From the NCBI GenBank assembly GCA_001604185.1, contig LVAV01000109.1, positions 1 to 64,000 of the forward strand: a stretch of 64,000 bases of DNA. The letters are read 5' to 3'. The DNA is from Clostridiales bacterium Firm_16. Lineage in GTDB: Bacteria > Bacillota > Clostridia > Saccharofermentanales > Saccharofermentanaceae. The notes below the pieces were generated by a model, which saw only the letters and a list, made by a program, of their open reading frames with translations, did not search any database and was not told the DNA's origin. Positions 63,262-64,000 of the stretch are shown one piece after another. The translations under genes were made by a program, and so were the position numbers. Positions within the stretch are counted from its first letter, which is position 1. Each line of letters starts with the position of its first letter.

Positions 63262-64000
63262 ATGAAAAAGAATGTTATGAAAAAAGTAGCAAGCACGGTT
63301 CTTGCAGCAATTATGGTTTCGGCCGTAGGATTTTCGGTATTGGCCGATAGTAAATCTTTCCCCGGAGATGGAGAAGAGACAAGTGTAGTTATTTCTGAAG
63401 ATGCCACCAATGGTCTTGAGGATGTGACTTTCAAGGTAAAATTTGATAAAGATCCGTCGAGTGCTCAGCTTCCTGTAACTCAGTTCAGTTATACCATTGC
63501 ACCCGGAACGGCAATGGGTGCTACCGGCGAAGGTGTTACACCGGCAAAACCTGCTATTTATGCAGGACCTGTAGACGGCGTACTTTTTGATACCGGAGTG
63601 GCAGCTACTCCAACTGCTAACAATATTACTACAGACGAATGGTCTTCTGCAGTTGGCGGCGGTGCTTACGATGAACTCAAATTGGATTTCGACAACACAA
63701 AGTTTGTCGGAGGTGCCGGTATCTACAGATATGTGATCACACAGACTGCTTTGACAGATGAACAGCAGGATCTGCAGATCAAGGCTTACCAGAGCAAAGA
63801 CAACAGTGGCGAGAAGCAGTGGACAACAGACGCCGTAACTCGTTATCTTGATGTTTATGTTGATTCTACTGGAAAAGTAACTTCTTGCGTAATGCTGACT
63901 CAGGCAGATCAGCCTGAAATGCAGGAACAGAACGACGGTTCCTATGAAGCTGCATATCCGGTCGCTGATAAGACAGACGGATTTGAGAACAAAGAAACTT
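63262..64000 (+). CDS. Spy0128/FctA-like major pilin (3' end cut by window)
   Basis: The track omits this frame because it is open at the window end. ATG at 63262, with AAAGGA 9 bases upstream, starts a signal peptide (MKKNVMKKVASTVLAAIMVSA, then a cut near VLADS). The following 220 residues show strands of the streptococcal pilin isopeptide domain: VTFKVKFDKDPSSAQLPVTQFSYTIAPG (with a Lys in the first strand), a middle IYAGPVDGVLFDTG, the helper YRYVITQTALTD and RYLDVYVDSTGKV. The expected intramolecular Lys-Asn bond and the sorting motif cannot be checked because the C-terminus is missing. It is the likely backbone subunit of the pilus whose tip protein is encoded just upstream. Confidence 0.8.
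   Translation, partial: MKKNVMKKVASTVLAAIMVSAVGFSVLADSKSFPGDGEETSVVISEDATNGLEDVTFKVKFDKDPSSAQLPVTQFSYTIAPGTAMGATGEGVTPAKPAIYAGPVDGVLFDTGVAATPTANNITTDEWSSAVGGGAYDELKLDFDNTKFVGGAGIYRYVITQTALTDEQQDLQIKAYQSKDNSGEKQWTTDAVTRYLDVYVDSTGKVTSCVMLTQADQPEMQEQNDGSYEAAYPVADKTDGFENKET

Overview
The window looks like chromosomal DNA of a Gram-positive, gut- or rumen-type anaerobe of the class Clostridia (an Oscillospiraceae/Saccharofermentans-like lineage is my guess, not proven). The grounds are secreted LRR/FN3/DUF4214 proteins with Pro-Thr linkers, a sortase-type pilus locus with an SPTGV sorting signal, Cys lipoproteins, strong AGGAGG ribosome sites, an ECF vitamin transporter S component and type III pantothenate kinase. 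No tRNA, rRNA or CRISPR array was seen.

Layout. 1-4.5 kb: the end of a secreted protein with Ig-like, FN3 and Big2-like domains and two tandem pectin-lyase-like beta-helix units. 4.6-12.1 kb: a visibly AT-richer defence island, made of a 0.9 kb non-coding, inverted-repeat-rich leader, a KAP P-loop NTPase, HsdR and HsdM, and an unrecognised 157-aa protein where the specificity subunit HsdS would be expected. 12.3-17.6 kb: small housekeeping or accessory genes (two GNAT acetyltransferases, a metallophosphoesterase, an S51 peptidase, a LURP-one-like protein) and a HipB-like regulator followed by a deleted hipA remnant. 17.7-22.6 kb: a HEAT-repeat lipoprotein and a three-gene membrane sensor/histidine kinase/NarL-type regulator operon. 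22.9-34.0 kb: three consecutive secreted LRR proteins. Two of them end in an almost identical 882-bp FN3 cassette, the third ends in DUF4214 domains, and an orphan DUF4214 tail lies behind the first. 34.1-40.7 kb: an NSS-family Na+ symporter, then an OmpR-type two-component system next to an FtsX-type ABC transporter whose promoter carries an 11-bp-phased direct repeat. 40.7-42.8 kb (minus): a DUF3990-type toxin-like gene, a probable partner, and a LysR regulator. 43.2-48.9 kb: purA-glmS, a CofE-like protein and a YbhN/LPG-synthase-like membrane protein. 49.1-52.4 kb (minus): an acyl-CoA synthetase, and coaX with an ECF S component that probably form a vitamin B5 uptake/phosphorylation unit. 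52.7-64 kb: a large solute-binding lipoprotein, then a pilus locus with a 2547-aa tip/adhesin-like protein followed by a Spy0128-like pilin cut by the window end.

Themes. Much of the window encodes the cell surface: four repeat-rich secreted proteins, a pilus and lipoproteins. Two two-component systems lie next to surface or export genes. There are several signs of recent rearrangement: an AT-rich R-M island lacking hsdS, a gutted hipA, paralogous FN3 cassettes in recombination-prone direct orientation, and an apparently 5'-shortened DUF3990 gene. All product names are from reading motifs by eye; no database search was run.
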